DNA of 64,000 nt, from NCBI RefSeq assembly GCF_049634645.1, contig NC_134731.1:25883772-25947771 (forward strand). Reading direction: 5' to 3'. This DNA is from Pelodiscus sinensis (taxonomy: Eukaryota > Chordata > Testudines > Trionychidae). Made by a program: the position numbers and the translations under genes. The notes under the pieces are model-generated. The model worked only from the letters and a program-made list of their open reading frames with translations, was not told the origin of the DNA and made no database searches. The number at the start of each line of letters is the position of its first letter. The first letter of the stretch is position 1. Shown here one piece after another: positions 63,648 to 64,000 of this stretch.

Positions 63648-64000
63648 CTAGAAACAGAACAAAGCATGAGTTAGACACCCCTAAAGGAGAAGAGAACATT
63701 GAATTCTATCAGGCCTGAAATTAGATGTTAGAAGCATCTCCCACAGGATTTGTGCCTCTTGAACAGTTGTTACAATCAAACCCTTACTAGAGAAAGAGGT
63801 CTGATTTTTTTCCTCAAGGAAGAGGCCAAACTGTCTCCAGACAGAGGATGGCTATCATCTCAATGCAGAATCCCCTGTACTACTTATGGATTTTTTTATC
63901 TTCAGAATCTCTTATAGCAAGCTTTAAGAGAGGCATAAAGCTGCAGTGTACAAATCACACTTTGCACAAAACATAAGGGAGCTGCTCGTCTTACAGAATA

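Overview
This is a vertebrate nuclear window, most likely from a turtle. The evidence for that is intron-rich genes with GT-AG splicing, CpG-island promoters, abundant CR1 LINE 3' ends, MIR-like CORE-SINEs, and very many hAT and Harbinger-like non-autonomous DNA transposons of the kind common in turtle genomes. No species is claimed; assignment to turtles rather than another reptile is pattern recognition, not a search.

Five genes are recognised by reading exons directly. From left to right they are MIS12 (minus strand, single coding exon), DERL2 (plus, 7 coding exons), DHX33 (plus, 12 coding exons), C1QBP (plus, 6 coding exons) and the last three coding exons of RPAIN (minus, running off the right edge). 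All exon phases close, giving predicted proteins of 211, 239, 670 and 281 aa for the four complete genes. This is the same gene block, with the same relative orientations, as human 17p13.2 seen from the opposite side. MIS12 and DERL2 share a divergent CpG-island promoter. DHX33 and C1QBP each have their own CpG promoter. C1QBP and RPAIN meet tail to tail. The products are a kinetochore subunit, an ER-associated degradation factor, a DEAH-box helicase, a mitochondrial matrix chaperone-like protein and the RPA importin adaptor. They share a neighbourhood but no obvious pathway.

The introns and intergenic DNA are mostly layered transposons. Many have readable target-site duplications (TSDs), so families and insertion order can be inferred. 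A PIF/Harbinger element at 48.6-52.1 kb has a long intact transposase frame but a Lys where the third catalytic acidic residue is expected, and a decayed Myb/SANT-like partner.

The most striking observation is at DHX33 exon 7. A 275-bp foldback retroelement has inserted exactly at the splice acceptor and its 12-bp TSD has duplicated the acceptor. The gene now carries two copies of its 3' splice site, and only the downstream copy keeps the helicase frame. Other points of interest are two consecutive U12-type introns in DERL2, a head-to-head pair of ZNF143-like sites in the DHX33 promoter, and a four-copy 33-bp GC-box repeat plus regularly spaced ETS sites in the C1QBP promoter.
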